Made by a program: the position numbers and the translations under genes
Notes under the pieces: generated by a model
Seen by the model: the letters and a program-made list of their open reading frames with translations, nothing else
Database searches by the model: none
Told to the model about the DNA's origin: nothing
NCBI RefSeq assembly: GCF_003938655.1
Contig: NZ_RJJT01000002.1
Coordinates: forward strand, 1 to 64,000
Source of the DNA: Rhizobium pisi
Lineage (GTDB): Bacteria; Pseudomonadota; Alphaproteobacteria; Rhizobiales; Rhizobiaceae
Direction of reading: 5' to 3'
Length of the DNA: 64,000 bases
Shown: positions 16,739 to 23,922 of the stretch, one piece after another
Position numbering within the stretch: the first letter of the stretch is position 1
Layout of the letters: every line of letters begins with the position of its first letter

Positions 16739-17433
16739 TTGAGCGCCTCTCCCATGGCATCCATGCGCTTGCGCCAATCCTCGGCCTTGCGCTGATCATC
16801 GACCTGAACCTCTGCTTGCTGGACCATCTGCAGGGCCTGCATGCGCAGGACGTCGGCTTGCAGAAACGCCGTTTCTGCTTGTAGCCGTGCCTGGAGATCG
16901 GCGATGTCCTTGGCATCCGCAGCACCTGATATCTGCTGGCGCAGCTGATCGATGCCGTCGATGCGCTTGGTGGCGGCATCGTAGATCTGCTGGCCGAGGC
17001 TCATCTCACCGGCATTCTGGTTCTGGACGCGCGACAATTCCTGCGCATAGAAATCATCGGCGTCGGTGCGATAGGTCGAATTATCCTCCAGGAATTTCGA
17101 CGCGGAGCTGCCGAAGACGCCGGTACCCGATCCCTTGAACAGACCTTCGATGGCATTGAAATCCTGCGGCAATGCCTTGCGGATCGAAGGATCGTTCAGC
17201 AGACCGGCGACATCGGCCATATTGGTGATCTTGTTCAGCGATGCGTAAAGCTGCTGGGCCTGCTGAAGCTGCTGATTGAGTGTGCCGAGCTGGGATTTAA
17301 GCTGGGTGATGCTCTCGATCTGCTTGGCGATCGCCGTCTCATCGATGACCGGAATGCCCTGCGCGAATGCAGTTCCAACGGGCAACAGTGCAGCCATCAT
17401 CGCCAGCGCAAACTCTCTTCTGACCCTTTCCAT
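16735..17433 (-). CDS. virB5: VirB5 minor pilus protein
   Basis: A 232-residue secreted protein with a signal peptide (FALAMMAALLPVGTAFA) followed by a long helical body (QIESITQLKSQLGTLNQQLQ, DIADLQARLQAETAFLQADV). This matches VirB5/TrbJ proteins that sit at the pilus tip. The start ATG shares its A with the TGA of virB4 (TGATG), so the two genes are coupled. It overlaps the eexN-like gene by 4 nt. Confidence 0.85.
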   Translation of the reverse strand: MERVRREFALAMMAALLPVGTAFAQGIPVIDETAIAKQIESITQLKSQLGTLNQQLQQAQQLYASLNKITNMADVAGLLNDPSIRKALPQDFNAIEGLFKGSGTGVFGSSASKFLEDNSTYRTDADDFYAQELSRVQNQNAGEMSLGQQIYDAATKRIDGIDQLRQQISGAADAKDIADLQARLQAETAFLQADVLRMQALQMVQQAEVQVDDQRKAEDWRKRMDAMGEALK

Positions 17434-19799
17434 CAATCCGCCCTCCTTCTTTGCTGAAACACCGGTAGCCAGTCTTCGAGCCGGTCTCCGATCTCCGAGC
17501 GGATCGCCTCGGCGAGTTCGACGTTCGCGGTGCGGCCGGACAGGATGTCGAGTTCGTCATCGAAACCCCTGAGGTTCAATTCAGCGACGACGCTGTTGTG
17601 ACCCTGCTTGACGATGAAGCGCCGGCTCTCGACCGAAAGCTCGCGCGAGAGAAGTTCGAACTCGCGCTCCGTCAGTTTGAACCCGTCGACGTAGTCGGCA
17701 TGGTCGCCGCGCGGATTGGGCAGAAAGATTTGCGTCGGGCACTGCTCGATGATCGTGTGGGCGATCGGCGAGACGATCGCATCGCGCGGGCTTTGGGTCG
17801 CAAACAACATCAGGCCGTTCTGCTTGCGGATCGTCTTCAGCTTGTTCTGGGCGAGATCGCGAAAACCCGCATCCCGCAGGGCCTTCCAGAACTCGTCGAT
17901 GACGATGATAATGCGCCGCCCGTCGATCAGCTGCTCGATGCGGAAGAACAGATAGGCCATCAACGGGGTGCGGATTTCCTCATTGTCGAGGAAGTCGGTC
18001 ATGTCGTATCCGATGAACCTGGCGCCGATCCCGATGTCATCGGTCTCGTTGTCGAACACCCAGCCGAGCGGCCCTCCTCTCTCCCAGCGCCTGAGCCGCG
18101 AGGCGATGCCTTCGGGATCGGTGTTGTTGAGGAAAGTGCGCAAGGCGCCGATCGAGCGTCTTTCGACCGGCAGGTCCGCCAGGCCATCGATGGCCGAGGC
18201 GATGTCGCGCAGCTCCAAGACCGTCAGTTCGCGCTTTGCCGATCCGACCAGCTGGCCGACCCAGCGGGCGAGGAACACCTTGTTCTCCGGCGTGAGTTCA
18301 AGTGCCTTCAACGGCGCGCAGGCGGTGGCAACACCGTTTCGAAGCGGCAGGTAAGTGCCACCCGCGGCCCGCACGAAAAGGTCAGCTCCTCGATCCTTGT
18401 CGAAGAAGACCATGTGGGGATCATGTTTTTCCAGCTGGGAGAGCATGAAGTTCAAGAGCACCGTCTTGCCGGTGCCCGACGGGCCGCACACGAAGGTGTT
18501 GCCAAGGTCGCTGTGATGGAAATTGAAATAGAAGGGCGAGCCGGAGGCAGTCTTCAGCATGGCGACGGCCGATCCCCATTCATTTCCGTCCTTCCTGCCT
18601 GTCGGATAGGAATGATAGGGGGCGAGCGCCGCGAAATTTCGCGACGTGATAGCGCCCGATCTTGCGCGATAGCGGAAATTGCCCGGCACCTGCCCCCACC
18701 AGGCCGCCTCAAGGCCAAGATCCTCGCGGGCGACGACTGCGCCGCCGTTGGTGAGATGGGCCCGTGCTTTGGCCATATGATCGGTCAGTTCTTTCACCGA
18801 CGGCGCAAAGACCGAAAGCGCCAGATGGTGCTCTCCGAGCACAAAGCGGTTCGATTCAAGGTCGTCCATGGCATCGCCGAGCTCTTCGATCTGCGACGCC
18901 GCCTTGTCGCCTGCGCTCACCATCTGGTTCTGTTTGCGCCCCATGATCGTGCGCGCATCGGCTTTCGAGACGAAGGCGAAAGACTGTGTCAGGATGAGCT
19001 CGAACGGCGCCGTCAGGATGCCGTCGAGCATGCCGCTGCGGGTCGTCGCCGGATATTCCTTGAACCCGAACATGCCGGCATAGCGGCTTTCGGCCTCATG
19101 ACGGATCTCGATGGTCTCGCGCCCGAAGATCACCCGATCCGAATAGATCGCCGACGATATCCTGCCCTCTGTCAACGGAACGCGTTCCCGCCGGCCGCCG
19201 ACGATCTGATGCAGGACCTCGCTCGGTTCGGAGAAGAAGATGTCGTCCTGCTCGTAGAGGGAGAGCACCCGAGGCTCGAAGCGTTTCAGCCCGGCGGTCA
19301 CGTCGGATACCTTGTCCTGCAGATGCTTCAGCACACCCTCGTCGACTTCGACACCGTTGCGGCGCGCCTTGCGGAGGAGCGAAAGGAGGTTGGCGGTTTT
19401 TTCGGCCGGATCCCGGCCCGGATGCCAGACAAGCGAGAGGTAAAGATCGTTTCGAAATAGATCCTCTCCGATCATGCGTTCGCGGTATCTTGTGTTCAGC
19501 CCCTGCGAAAAACGATTGGCGAACTCTCCGTCCGGATAGTCGTTGTCGCGACGGCGAATGACATGTGTCCAGAGCGCCAGGCGCTCATCGGCGATGTTGC
19601 GGTAGAGCGTATTGAGATCGCGGTGCAGGCTATTGAGGTCCAGGACATCGGCGGTTTCGAAGGATATGCCTTCAAGCGCGAGCATCACCATCAACGCCCT
19701 GGATTCGAGCGCGATCGTCGTCTCGTCGACATGACGGACGTACGGAATGAAGGTTTCCGGCCCGAGTTCGCGCGAGCGAAGCGTTGCGATGCTAGGCAA
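17433..19799 (-). CDS. virB4: VirB4 secretion ATPase
   Basis: A 788-residue ATPase (CagE/TrbE/VirB family) at the inner face of the channel. The N-terminal half is the VirB4 domain. The C-terminal RecA-like domain has Walker A GPSGTGKT near residue 438, Walker B RIIIVIDEFWK near 630 and the conserved FATQSPRDA. Length fits the family. It overlaps virB3 by 8 nt and virB5 by one base. Confidence 0.95.
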   Translation of the reverse strand: MPSIATLRSRELGPETFIPYVRHVDETTIALESRALMVMLALEGISFETADVLDLNSLHRDLNTLYRNIADERLALWTHVIRRRDNDYPDGEFANRFSQGLNTRYRERMIGEDLFRNDLYLSLVWHPGRDPAEKTANLLSLLRKARRNGVEVDEGVLKHLQDKVSDVTAGLKRFEPRVLSLYEQDDIFFSEPSEVLHQIVGGRRERVPLTEGRISSAIYSDRVIFGRETIEIRHEAESRYAGMFGFKEYPATTRSGMLDGILTAPFELILTQSFAFVSKADARTIMGRKQNQMVSAGDKAASQIEELGDAMDDLESNRFVLGEHHLALSVFAPSVKELTDHMAKARAHLTNGGAVVAREDLGLEAAWWGQVPGNFRYRARSGAITSRNFAALAPYHSYPTGRKDGNEWGSAVAMLKTASGSPFYFNFHHSDLGNTFVCGPSGTGKTVLLNFMLSQLEKHDPHMVFFDKDRGADLFVRAAGGTYLPLRNGVATACAPLKALELTPENKVFLARWVGQLVGSAKRELTVLELRDIASAIDGLADLPVERRSIGALRTFLNNTDPEGIASRLRRWERGGPLGWVFDNETDDIGIGARFIGYDMTDFLDNEEIRTPLMAYLFFRIEQLIDGRRIIIVIDEFWKALRDAGFRDLAQNKLKTIRKQNGLMLFATQSPRDAIVSPIAHTIIEQCPTQIFLPNPRGDHADYVDGFKLTEREFELLSRELSVESRRFIVKQGHNSVVAELNLRGFDDELDILSGRTANVELAEAIRSEIGDRLEDWLPVFQQRRRAD

Positions 19800-20130
19800 G
19801 GCTCAAATCCTTTTCGTCATAGCGCCGGATGAGCCTCAGAGGCGACAAGGTGGCGCCGCCCCAATAGCCGGCGTTGCGCGACCGGCCGCGGGTCTCGATC
19901 CAGGAAATCAGGATCCGGAACATGTTGTGGTCATGCTTGACGAGGGTGCGGAATATGAAATGGAAGACGACGCCGACAAGCGCGTAACCGATCGATCCCG
20001 CGGTGATGTAGAGGATCGTCGTCAGCATGACGTTCATGCCCATCGCCTCCATCGTCACGCCGGCGATCATCGCCGGGCGGGTGCAGGCCAGGAACAAGGT
20101 ATCTTCCTCGATCGCGGCGGTGGTCGGCAT
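19792..20130 (-). CDS. virB3: VirB3 inner-membrane protein
   Basis: A 112-residue protein: LFLACTRPAMIAGVTMEAMG followed by two hydrophobic stretches (VMLTTILYITAGSIGYALVG and the adjacent VVFHFIF) and a basic C-terminus with GYWGGATLSPL. This is the TrbD/VirB3 pattern. VirB3 works with VirB4 in pilus assembly. The ATG at 20130 follows virB2 by 5 nt; longer in-frame extensions upstream would overlap virB2. Confidence 0.85.
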   Translation of the reverse strand: MPTTAAIEEDTLFLACTRPAMIAGVTMEAMGMNVMLTTILYITAGSIGYALVGVVFHFIFRTLVKHDHNMFRILISWIETRGRSRNAGYWGGATLSPLRLIRRYDEKDLSLA

Positions 20131-20135
20131 GACCT

Positions 20136-20435
20136 TCAGCTTCCGACGATCGTGTTGACGAGTTCGGTCGCCCCAAAAATTCCGCCGATGCCGATGATCC
20201 AGAAACCGGCACGGCGCAGATCCATGTAGCCGAACATCCAGGCAATGCAGATGATGATGACGGCGATGACGGCGAGCAGCCGGGCGATGTTGCCGGTCAG
20301 CATGTCGACGATATTCTGCAAGACGGTTTCGACGCCAGCTGCCTGGGCGAAAGCCGGTTCCACCAGGCTGGCGATGATGGCCGCTGCTATCAGGAGAGAG
20401 GCCGCGACAGGGCGAAGGCTTGTTTTCGAGATCAT
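20136..20435 (-). CDS. virB2: VirB2 major pilin
   Basis: A 99-residue pilin with a long signal peptide (LLIAAAIIASLVEPAFAQA) and two membrane helices in the mature part (LLAVIAVIIICIAWMFGYM; GFWIIGIGGIFGATELV) separated by a short basic loop (DLRRA). This is the TrbC/VirB2 architecture. The start overlaps the virB1 stop by 4 nt (ATGA). Confidence 0.9.
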   Translation of the reverse strand: MISKTSLRPVAASLLIAAAIIASLVEPAFAQAAGVETVLQNIVDMLTGNIARLLAVIAVIIICIAWMFGYMDLRRAGFWIIGIGGIFGATELVNTIVGS

Positions 20436-21094
20436 TCACTTTGCTCCGATCGTTCGTTCTTAAACACGAGAACCTGGTATGACCGCCGGGCGTTAAAGAC
20501 GTCCCACGATGCGGCTTCACCAGATTGGGGAAGGAACTGTGCGGGCGGGGATGCCTCCCCTGTGGCTGGCCGATCCGCGCGAGGGGCTTCTTCACGCGGC
20601 TCGGCGATAGCGAGAGACGCCAGGTCGGAAGGCAGGCGGACCATTTCCTGGCGGACCTGCTCGTCATAGTTGATCATTTCGCCAACAGACGGATCGTCAC
20701 GCCCGTAGTAGGACTGAAGCATGACCTTTTCGGCTTGGATCGCATCGGCGCCGGCGCGCAAGGCCAGACGATAATAGCCGTCGAGCAGAGTGGCCGTCGC
20801 CTTGAGGTTCTGGCAAGGATCGAACGCATCCGAGATCGAGAGCTTGAGCCTGCGCAACTCCGTCTCGCCGATGCCGCCAAGACCGATCTGAATGTCCTGC
20901 TGATCGGCAACGAGGGAGGTCGCCAGTTCAATTGCCTCGGCCTTTGATGTGGGTTGGGGCTCAAGCGGCGGGCCGCTGTTGATCCGAATGGCGAAGGGTT
21001 TGAAGCCGCTCTCGAGACTGATGACAGCCGCGAGCGTTCTGATTTCCACCATGGGCGCGCAGTTCTGGGCGAGATCCATGAATGCCACAGCCAT
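20432..21094 (-). CDS. virB1: VirB1 lytic transglycosylase
   Basis: A 220-residue protein with a lysozyme-like SLT domain: catalytic Glu in AAVISLESGFKPFAIRI (near residue 28), then IGLGGI and DPCQNLKATATLLDGYY. It opens the peptidoglycan for channel assembly. There is no obvious signal peptide, as in several VirB1 relatives. The C-terminal ~60 residues are Pro/Glu-rich and variable. It follows the upstream secreted protein gene by 3 nt and overlaps virB2. Confidence 0.85.
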   Translation of the reverse strand: MAVAFMDLAQNCAPMVEIRTLAAVISLESGFKPFAIRINSGPPLEPQPTSKAEAIELATSLVADQQDIQIGLGGIGETELRRLKLSISDAFDPCQNLKATATLLDGYYRLALRAGADAIQAEKVMLQSYYGRDDPSVGEMINYDEQVRQEMVRLPSDLASLAIAEPREEAPRADRPATGEASPPAQFLPQSGEAASWDVFNARRSYQVLVFKNERSEQSE

Positions 21095-21097
21095 CGA

Positions 21098-21637
21098 TCA
21101 GTACCAGACCCGCTGCATCGCTGCCCCGTCGATCGTGACGTCGACATAGTGAGGCTGCGATCTGACGTTCGGGCGGGCGGTGGGATAGCCCATACATTGT
21201 CGCCGTCCGTCCAACAGCTGCCATCGCGGGGACAGAACTGAGCCGTCGCTGAAATTGTACTCGTCCCCAACATGAGGGCAGAATGCATCACTCACCGGCT
21301 GGAGGGCCGTCGACACGCAGGTTACTTCTTGCCCGCGCGGTCCATAATCGCTTTCCAGCCGGTATCCGGTTTCGCAGTAATAGGGCTCATAACCCGGGCG
21401 CGAACTGTGGAAGGTGGCGCCGCTGCATGTCGGGAACGAATGCCCCTCGGCAAGCTCGCGCCAGAGCTTCTCGATCGGCGGCCGGCATTCCGCGAACTGC
21501 GTCGGCCCTCCGGGGTTGGAGAGGCACAGGATAACCTCGCAACCCCAATCATTTGCTTGCGCCCTGCCAGGTGAAGTAAGGTAGGGTGGCAGTAGGCAGC
21601 AGGCCGCCACGACTGAGTTGAACAGAAGGTTTTTCAT
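21098..21637 (-). CDS. Secreted Cys-rich protein at the head of the virB operon
   Basis: A 179-residue protein with a signal peptide (MKNLLFNSVVAACCLLPPYL... cleaved near AQA) and at least eight Cys in the mature part (WGCEVILCLSNPGG, AECRPPI, PTCSG, YCETGY, TCVS, FCPH, RQCMG). Proteins with NDWGCEVILCLSNP occur at the front of many conjugative type IV loci; their role is not established. ATG 21637 is preferred (GGAAGG ~9 nt upstream); a GTG two codons earlier is possible. It is the first gene after the virB box. Confidence 0.75.
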   Translation of the reverse strand: MKNLLFNSVVAACCLLPPYLTSPGRAQANDWGCEVILCLSNPGGPTQFAECRPPIEKLWRELAEGHSFPTCSGATFHSSRPGYEPYYCETGYRLESDYGPRGQEVTCVSTALQPVSDAFCPHVGDEYNFSDGSVLSPRWQLLDGRRQCMGYPTARPNVRSQPHYVDVTIDGAAMQRVWY

Positions 21638-21696
21638 GAGCACGACCCTTCCAAGGATATTCCATTGCCAAAGAGGCGGCCTGCCTCCCGAACTGT

Positions 21697-21726
21697 TTAT
21701 ACTGACTTATATAGCACAGTAAAATA
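21697..21726 (-). promoter_or_regulatory. virB promoter/operator box
   Basis: Read on the minus strand this 30-bp segment contains TATTTTACTGTG and ends in AAGTCAGTATAA. It matches the traC box at 21 of 30 positions and ends 59 nt before the first gene of the virB operon. It also abuts the divergent rctA-like gene, so one site could serve autoregulation and virB repression. Confidence 0.55.
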
Positions 21727-21728
21727 GC

Positions 21729-22082
21729 ATGACAAGAGCGCTCAAGACGCAATGGCATAATCTCGCCTTCTCGGGCCTCATCCTGCATGAGATCCTCGAC
21801 CACCCCCGTGATGATGAGACGCCTCAGGCCAGGCTGAAGCAGGTCGGCATGATGACGATTTTGTACAGCATGAACCAGGCGCACCAGAAGCTAACCCTTT
21901 CCAGCATTATGGAAATAACGGCTCTGACGCGCAGCGGCGTCAAGGAGACGGTGGATCTGCTGGTCAAACGAGGAATGCTGGAAGAGACGATCGTCAAGAA
22001 CTCGATGGGTCGTGGAACCGCGCGCCAGTTCGAGATTTCCGAAACGCTTCTGGAGAAGCTAAGTTCGTTCGGCGCTGGGTGA
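21729..22082 (+). CDS. rctA: Winged-helix repressor of conjugation, probable RctA
   Basis: A 117-residue DNA-binding protein: helices LTLSSIMEITALTRSGVKETVDLLVKRG form the recognition unit and MGRGTARQFEIS the wing. RctA of R. etli is a small winged-helix protein encoded divergently from virB that represses virB and traCDG; size, fold and position agree. Identity is inferred from these, not from a sequence search. The gene starts 2 bp from the virB box, so it likely represses itself too. A MarR-like regulator of another kind is the alternative. Confidence 0.65.
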   Translation: MTRALKTQWHNLAFSGLILHEILDHPRDDETPQARLKQVGMMTILYSMNQAHQKLTLSSIMEITALTRSGVKETVDLLVKRGMLEETIVKNSMGRGTARQFEISETLLEKLSSFGAG

Positions 22083-22329
22083 CCAACGAGTTAAAGTGAC
22101 GAATTTCGGCGCCGTCAGGTCTCACGTGCGATAGACCATTGATCTTGCATAGTCAGGAAAGAATGCGTTATGGCGCGCGCTAGCCTTCGCATGCGGTGGC
22201 CTGAAGTGGCAGGAACCTTAGGCGATTGCTATCGGATCAACTATGCTCGCAACTTGAAGCAGAAACTGACAGAACGACATCACGCAGATCCATAGCCGAA
22301 CGGGTGATCGTACAGACGACCAGGGCGGC
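22083..22329. other. Intergenic stretch after rctA
   Basis: About 250 bp without a recognised gene. A 41-codon plus-strand frame (22170-22295, MARASLRMRWPEVAGTLGDC...) is present but has only a moderate AGGAAAG upstream and no known relatives that I can name. Confidence 0.35.
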
Positions 22330-22548
22330 ATGCCAATCGATGGAGACGTTGAGTTCATGGCGATCGTCGAGCTATGTGTTTCTGGCGACATCGAAGCCGG
22401 TGAGGTGCGCGATCGATATAATGCGTTGTTGGCACGCCGCTCGCGCAGCAAACGCGGCCTTGGTCGCAGCCCCGGAATCAGTCCGGAGATGCCGCAACCA
22501 GCTTTCGTTCAGGTAAGCGTCGGACCAGCTGGCGAGTTCCCGGACTGA
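22330..22548 (+). CDS. Small hypothetical protein
   Basis: A 72-residue frame, MPIDGDVEFMAIVELCVSGD IEAGEVRDRYNALLARRSRS, with an acidic helical first half and a basic second half. It precedes the DUF4415 gene in the same orientation. There is no strong ribosome-binding site (ACCAGGGCGGC upstream). I do not recognise the family; coding status is uncertain. Confidence 0.4.
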   Translation: MPIDGDVEFMAIVELCVSGDIEAGEVRDRYNALLARRSRSKRGLGRSPGISPEMPQPAFVQVSVGPAGEFPD

Positions 22549-22580
22549 CTACAGATTCACCAAGACCATTGGAGAGAAGC

Positions 22581-22811
22581 ATGACACGAGCACCACGCCG
22601 CCCCGCCAATCCACTTGATGCGGCAGAGGCTTTGTTCAAGCCAGCAAAGAAGGCCGCAGCGGCACCAGCCGCTGAACGGCGAGCGCTGCCGCACGTGAAG
22701 GAGCCGGTCTCCATGAGACTCGACAGCGATGTGCTCGCGTATTTTCAGGCGGAGGGTCCGGGATGGCAGGAGCGCGTCAACGATGCCCTGCGTGCAGCGA
22801 TGAAAGAGTGA
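22581..22811 (+). CDS. BrnA-like antitoxin (DUF4415), apparently orphan
   Basis: A 76-residue protein: basic, disordered N-terminus (TRAPRRPANPLDAAEALFKP) and a C-terminal ribbon-helix-helix with VSMRLDSDVLAYFQAEGPGW QERVNDALRAAM. This is the BrnA/DUF4415 pattern, normally paired with a BrnT toxin just upstream. No brnT is visible on either side, so the gene may be an orphan antitoxin or a transcription factor. A GGAGAG ribosome-binding site precedes the ATG at 22581. Confidence 0.75.
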   Translation: MTRAPRRPANPLDAAEALFKPAKKAAAAPAAERRALPHVKEPVSMRLDSDVLAYFQAEGPGWQERVNDALRAAMKE

Positions 22812-23012
22812 TCGTGAAGGGACTGCGATCGCCCACCGGCATAGGCGGCCCGCTCACGTTCCTCCTCGCTGTCCTGCGTAGAAGTGTGTTGGGGCTTTCA
22901 GGAGGTTGATCGCACGGGGTGATTTTCCCTGTCCGAGGCGGAATAAAGCTCTTGAAGGGGTCGCGACCAATGGTCTCCGATCTCCTGAAGCATCTGCATT
23001 ATTCCGAGCCAA

Positions 23013-23351
23013 TCACGCCAATCGCAAATCGAGAGACGGGTGCAGCTTCTTTAGGTTCGGGAGAGATTTAGCCTGCCACGGATATTGATGAGTGCCTTTG
23101 ACCACAAGCAGGAGGTCGCTGATTTTCCTGGCCTCGATAGTCAGCTTCGCCAGCAGATTGATCCCGGAAGAATTGAGAAACTCCAGACCCGTCAGGTTGA
23201 ACGTCACCTGCTTGTGGCCTCCGTGGAGGATGCCTGAGATCAGCGAGTAGATGGGCGCGTAGGCGTCCGGCCCTGCCAGCCGGAACACGCCGTCGAAATA
23301 TACCTGGTTTCGTTCCGCCCACACGCGGAAGTTTTCGTCGCTGATTTCCAT
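23013..23351 (-). CDS. STAS-like regulator (slr1659 superfamily)
   Basis: A 112-residue single-domain protein. The VTFNLTGLEFLNSSGINLLAKL stretch matches the STAS/anti-anti-sigma loop, with Ser in NSSG as the probable phosphorylation site. It resembles the slr1659 superfamily, which is paired with slr1658-type ATPases and SpoIIE-type phosphatases. It is the last gene of a six-gene operon and follows the slr1658-like gene by 7 nt. Likely role: phospho-switch whose state is set by the neighbouring kinase and phosphatase (inference). Confidence 0.7.
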   Translation of the reverse strand: MEISDENFRVWAERNQVYFDGVFRLAGPDAYAPIYSLISGILHGGHKQVTFNLTGLEFLNSSGINLLAKLTIEARKISDLLLVVKGTHQYPWQAKSLPNLKKLHPSLDLRLA

Positions 23352-23358
23352 TCTTCGC

Positions 23359-23919
23359 TCACTGATTGGAGAAGGGCGGCATCGCCACGGCTGCAGTCGT
23401 CGTCAGTATGATATGCTGATCATCATGCTCCTCGAAAGCCCATGCCATTTTTGCATCATAGTCGCTCAGAAGCGTAAGCAAACCCAGACCCGAACCGCTT
23501 CCCATTGATATGGCATTGATTTCGATTTGCTCAAGAAGAAGTTCCTCCGCGTTTTTCGACTGAATGTGACGCAGCAATTGCTGAAAACGCGCCGCGCTGC
23601 CGCCATCGATCGTGTTCTTCACCCTTATGAAAAAACGGCCGTCGAATATGCTGGCTTCAACAAGGATTTCACCAGGCTGTCGAAACTTAACGGCATTTTC
23701 TATCAGCTCATTGCTGAGGTACCCGATGTCGTGATGCGCCTGCCTGTAGTCTTTCCTGGAGCGGGAGAACGGAAGAGCCATCACCTCAGCTATAAAGTCG
23801 GAGGTCATTCCCGAATGCTTCCATCCGAGCTGAAGCGGCCCGTCGCTCAATGTAAGGCGAGTATCGACATTCAGTCTTAAGCCCGCCAAAGACTCGATAC
23901 CGTATACCCTTGGTGCCAT
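23359..23919 (-). CDS. SiaB/slr1658-like ATPase regulator
   Basis: A 186-residue protein. The segment DIGYLSNELIENAVKFRQPG carries an intact N-box (E-x-x-x-N) of a histidine-kinase-like ATPase fold and MGSGSGLGLLTLL resembles the ATP lid glycine region. This agrees with the slr1658 / SiaB-type family that phosphorylates a partner STAS or SiaC-type protein. It begins 3 nt after the phosphatase stop. The partner is probably the STAS protein encoded next (inference). Confidence 0.7.
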   Translation of the reverse strand: MAPRVYGIESLAGLRLNVDTRLTLSDGPLQLGWKHSGMTSDFIAEVMALPFSRSRKDYRQAHHDIGYLSNELIENAVKFRQPGEILVEASIFDGRFFIRVKNTIDGGSAARFQQLLRHIQSKNAEELLLEQIEINAISMGSGSGLGLLTLLSDYDAKMAWAFEEHDDQHIILTTTAAVAMPPFSNQ

Positions 23920-23922
23920 GTG

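Noticed and set aside
17598..19460. A 620-codon plus-strand frame opposite virB4
   Set aside because: It is the antisense shadow of virB4, with Asp/Arg-rich composition and no family features.
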